Positions 8,991 through 11,709 of a stretch of 11,709 nucleotides of DNA are shown piece after piece; within the stretch, counting starts at the first letter, position 1, and each line of letters begins with the position of its first letter. The notes under the pieces are model-generated. The model saw only the letters and a program-made list of their open reading frames with translations. It was not told the origin of the DNA and did not search any database. The translations under genes were made by a program, and so were the position numbers. The DNA comes from Leucogyrophana mollusca. Lineage: Eukaryota > Basidiomycota > Agaricomycetes > Boletales. The stretch is taken from positions 1 through 11,709 of the forward strand of contig MU266840.1 of assembly GCA_021014945.1 (NCBI GenBank). The letters run 5' to 3'.

Positions 8991-9048
8991 CCGCACTCAC
9001 AGCAACGAAACCACGAAACACCCACCCACTGCGCATCCACACCGATAA

Positions 9049-9855
<807 letters not shown>

Positions 9856-10023
9856 TTTGGATGGGACGTCGGATTCTGCTGGATACATGCTAACTTGATT
9901 TGGATGAATTGTACGATAGTAGTGTTATACACTCGAACATCGGATGCGACTCGGATCACTGAGTAAGACCATATGGGCAAGCTTTCCTTCACTCCTCCTA
10001 ATCATACGCACAGACCGACTAAT

Positions 10024-10779
10024 CTACCCCACCACGTAGAAGAAATTGACGCCAACCAACTTCAGCCCATACGCCTCCGCAAACTTCGCCGCGTCCCACT
10101 TCGGGCGACGATCCACGCCCGCCTGACACTCCACCACATCGGCCGGGATAGCGAAATCGGGGCTGGGTTCTTCGAAGAGCAGGAGGGCTGCCAAATGACG
10201 TCATCAAATGGAAGACAGACAAAGGACAGGGACACTGACCATAGCGATGAGGACCGGTACCAGCAGGCGGAGCGGGGCCGACGTACGGCGTCGACGCGGG
10301 CTTGGTGAGCTTGGCAGCCAGATTGCCCGTTTCGAAGGCTGTAGCAGGCGGCGCCTTGATCCCGGATACCTACAATTGCACCATACATCACCGCTGGTCA
10401 GCACCACACGTACTCCCCGCTCGAGTGAAGCAGCACGCGCCACCCAGTGCCTCCACTGCGCCCACTTCGGGTCCCCCCGCGACGGCGCGTCGGGGTCCGT
10501 CATCACGAGTGTGTGCGACGAGTTCCCATCGGGGGTCTGCATGGGCGCGAACGCGACAGTGGGCTCGCCTTTTGTCTGCGCTTTGGTGAGGGTGTTGCCA
10601 AGGAGGGCTTCTGCGCCGTTCGGGGGGTCTACGGCGTCGGCGCTATTGGCGTCGGCGCTGGGCCAGGACACGACGAGGAGCGAAGAGGGGTGGAAGTCGA
10701 GGGACTCGGGGATGACGTCGGGGATGATGTGGGCCTCTTCGAGGGCGGTGGTCACTGCGCTGAGGGGGTCGAGGGGCAT
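10024..10779 (-). CDS. PEBP-family protein, paralogue of the 9064 gene, about 209-219 aa
   Basis: Minus-strand exons run from 10779 to a first donor near 10444, then 10369-10240 and 10187-10024. The start, MPLDPLSAVTTALEEAHIIP, aligns with the neighbour's. Family motifs are DPDAPSR at 95-101, HW at 111-112, GPAPPAGTGPHRY in exon 2 and a terminal NFFYVVG. The second intron (10239-10188, GTCAGT...GCAG) has the same phase as in the paralogue. The first donor is uncertain. GTGGCG at 10443 gives 209 residues, one shorter at HW-V than its sister. A GC donor at 10440 gives 210 and aligns exactly. A strong GTACGT at 10413 (44-nt intron) gives 219, with ARAASLERG inserted after HWV. A longer loop than the sister (residues about 40-60) follows the first strand. 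It is cytosolic by the same reasoning, with a role as for the paralogue. Confidence 0.88.
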
Positions 10780-11000
10780 GGCTTTGGTGGGTACTGTGCA
10801 GGGTGCGATGGTGGTAGTGGTAAAACAATGATCGACGTCATGTCAATAATCTGTACAATGAATACTGATAAGTAATTCCCTTTCGCGGACGAGCCGCCGG
10901 CGCGATTTGAGCCACGTGCGCAGAAAAGCAACCCAGCATCTCGCCTTTTTCCATACACTCAAACCCTCAACACAACCCAGGGTCGAGGCTCACACAACGG
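10780..11000. promoter_or_regulatory. Divergent promoter region between the PEBP paralogue and the acidic-protein gene
   Basis: The two start codons (10779 minus, 11001 plus) are separated by 221 bases, so both promoters must fit or overlap here. It contains a palindromic CACGTG at 10913-10918, the core bound by bHLH factors, and GACGTC at 10834-10839 within CGACGTCA, one base from a full bZIP/CRE site. No TATA box is obvious towards 11001. Binding is inferred from motif identity only. Confidence 0.5.
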
Positions 11001-11709
11001 ATGGCGCGCAAACACCCCAAACCTCCCGCCGAAATCCAAGACAGCAGCGACGACGAAGCACCCGAGGCCGTCTCCCACTCCGCGTCGAAAGCGGACGTCA
11101 GGCGGACAGAGAATGCTTTGCGCGAATTCGAGGCGAGCGAGAAGGCTCGGAGGAAGGATCGCAACCGGGAGAGGGATAGGAAGCTGAAAGAGCGGGCTGT
11201 TGTTACGAGGGTGTTGGGTAGGGGTGGGACTGGGGATGGGGTGAAGGGTAAGCGTGTGGATACGGTGAGCTCGAATGGAAAAGCGGTTGTGAAGGGAAAG
11301 ACGAAAGTGGTTCAGGTTGTGCCGGAGGAAGATAGCAACGGCAGTGGCGATGAGAAGGGCGAAGGTGTCGACGAGCTTGATAGCGCCCTCGAAGCGAGGA
11401 TGAGACGTGCCATGGAGGATGCCGCTGGGGAGATCGGGGGCGACGACGGCGACAACGACGAAGAGATGGGGAGTGGGAACGAGGAAGAGGATGAGCTAGA
11501 CGAGGAGGAGAGCGAGTCGGACGATGACGACAATGAAGACGAGCTCATGGACTCCGACGGCGCATCCGATCCCGAAGCCTCCGCCGACGATTTCACAGAT
11601 TTCTCGCATCCCGTTGCACCCTTCAAGCGCCCTAAATCCAACCCCAGCCCCAAGTACCTCCAGGAAGACCTCTTCACTGCAGCTTTCGCCTCCCAATCCC
11701 AGCCCGCCC
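11001..11709 (+). CDS. Basic-then-acidic, nucleolar-like protein, 3'-partial
   Basis: The frame is open from ATG 11001 to the window edge (236 residues, no stop, no intron needed). It starts MARKHPKPPAEIQDSSDDEA, followed by PEAVSHSASK. Residues 33-66 are a Lys/Arg/Glu-rich, probably helical segment (RRKDRNRERDRKLKERA), residues 70-105 are Gly/Lys-rich, and residues 145-183 are strongly acidic (EEEDELDEEESESDDDDNED). It then becomes less charged (FTDFSHPVAPFKRPKSNPSP) before the cut. Alternating basic and acidic blocks are typical of ribosome-biogenesis and other nucleolar proteins, and the head-plus-acidic design suggests that class, but I cannot name a family. It is transcribed divergently from the minus-strand PEBP gene. 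The missing C-terminus may hold the defining domain. Confidence 0.85.
   Translation, partial: MARKHPKPPAEIQDSSDDEAPEAVSHSASKADVRRTENALREFEASEKARRKDRNRERDRKLKERAVVTRVLGRGGTGDGVKGKRVDTVSSNGKAVVKGKTKVVQVVPEEDSNGSGDEKGEGVDELDSALEARMRRAMEDAAGEIGGDDGDNDEEMGSGNEEEDELDEEESESDDDDNEDELMDSDGASDPEASADDFTDFSHPVAPFKRPKSNPSPKYLQEDLFTAAFASQSQPA

Noticed and set aside
10208..10875. Long plus-strand frames over the minus-strand PEBP gene
   Set aside because: The opposite strand carries clear PEBP motifs with splicing matching the paralogue; these are GC-rich shadows.
11312..11677. Minus-strand poly-Ser frame
   Set aside because: It is the complement of the Asp/Glu codons of the acidic protein.

Overview
The window looks like nuclear DNA of a filamentous basidiomycete, most likely an agaricomycete. 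Protein-coding genes are split by many very short introns (about 41-60 nt, GT...AG), the coding GC is moderate to high, and a relic of the DUF6533 seven-helix membrane family, which is greatly expanded in Agaricomycetes, can be reconstructed on the minus strand. There are no ribosomal or transfer RNA genes, no bacterial-type operons, no CRISPR array and no recognisable transposon.

Layout. (1) 2-2030 (+): the 3' part of a five-exon gene for a Ser/Arg-rich, probably disordered protein with a KEN motif and SP-x-K/R sites; its start lies outside the window. (2) 2611-3722 (+): a complete five-exon gene for a 249-residue RS/RE-rich, SR-like nuclear protein with a compact, non-repetitive C-terminal tail. 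(3) 3723-8900: a gene-poor block of about 5 kb. Its best content is a broken DUF6533 membrane-protein gene (7210-6012, minus) that no single reading frame reveals. It also has a weak small minus-strand gene behind a TATA box (4470-4204), a weak two-exon plus-strand gene (7732-8009), and interrupted coding-like frames (8161-8771). (4) 9064-10779: two paralogous PEBP-family genes (yeast Tfs1 / carboxypeptidase Y inhibitor type), arranged tail to tail, sharing intron positions and phases. (5) 10780-11000: a 221-bp divergent promoter with a CACGTG box. (6) 11001-11709 (+): the 5' part of an unrecognised gene for a basic-then-acidic, nucleolar-looking protein, cut by the window end.

The genes do not form an obvious pathway. 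Three look like ordinary nuclear housekeeping or regulatory genes, the PEBP pair is a local inverted duplication, and the middle block looks like decaying accessory DNA. I did not find a convincing undescribed system. The most interesting points are the hidden DUF6533 relic with a stop codon at its conserved tryptophan, and the first intron of the minus-strand PEBP gene, where the ancestral GT donor appears to have become GC and competing donors would change the protein by up to ten residues.
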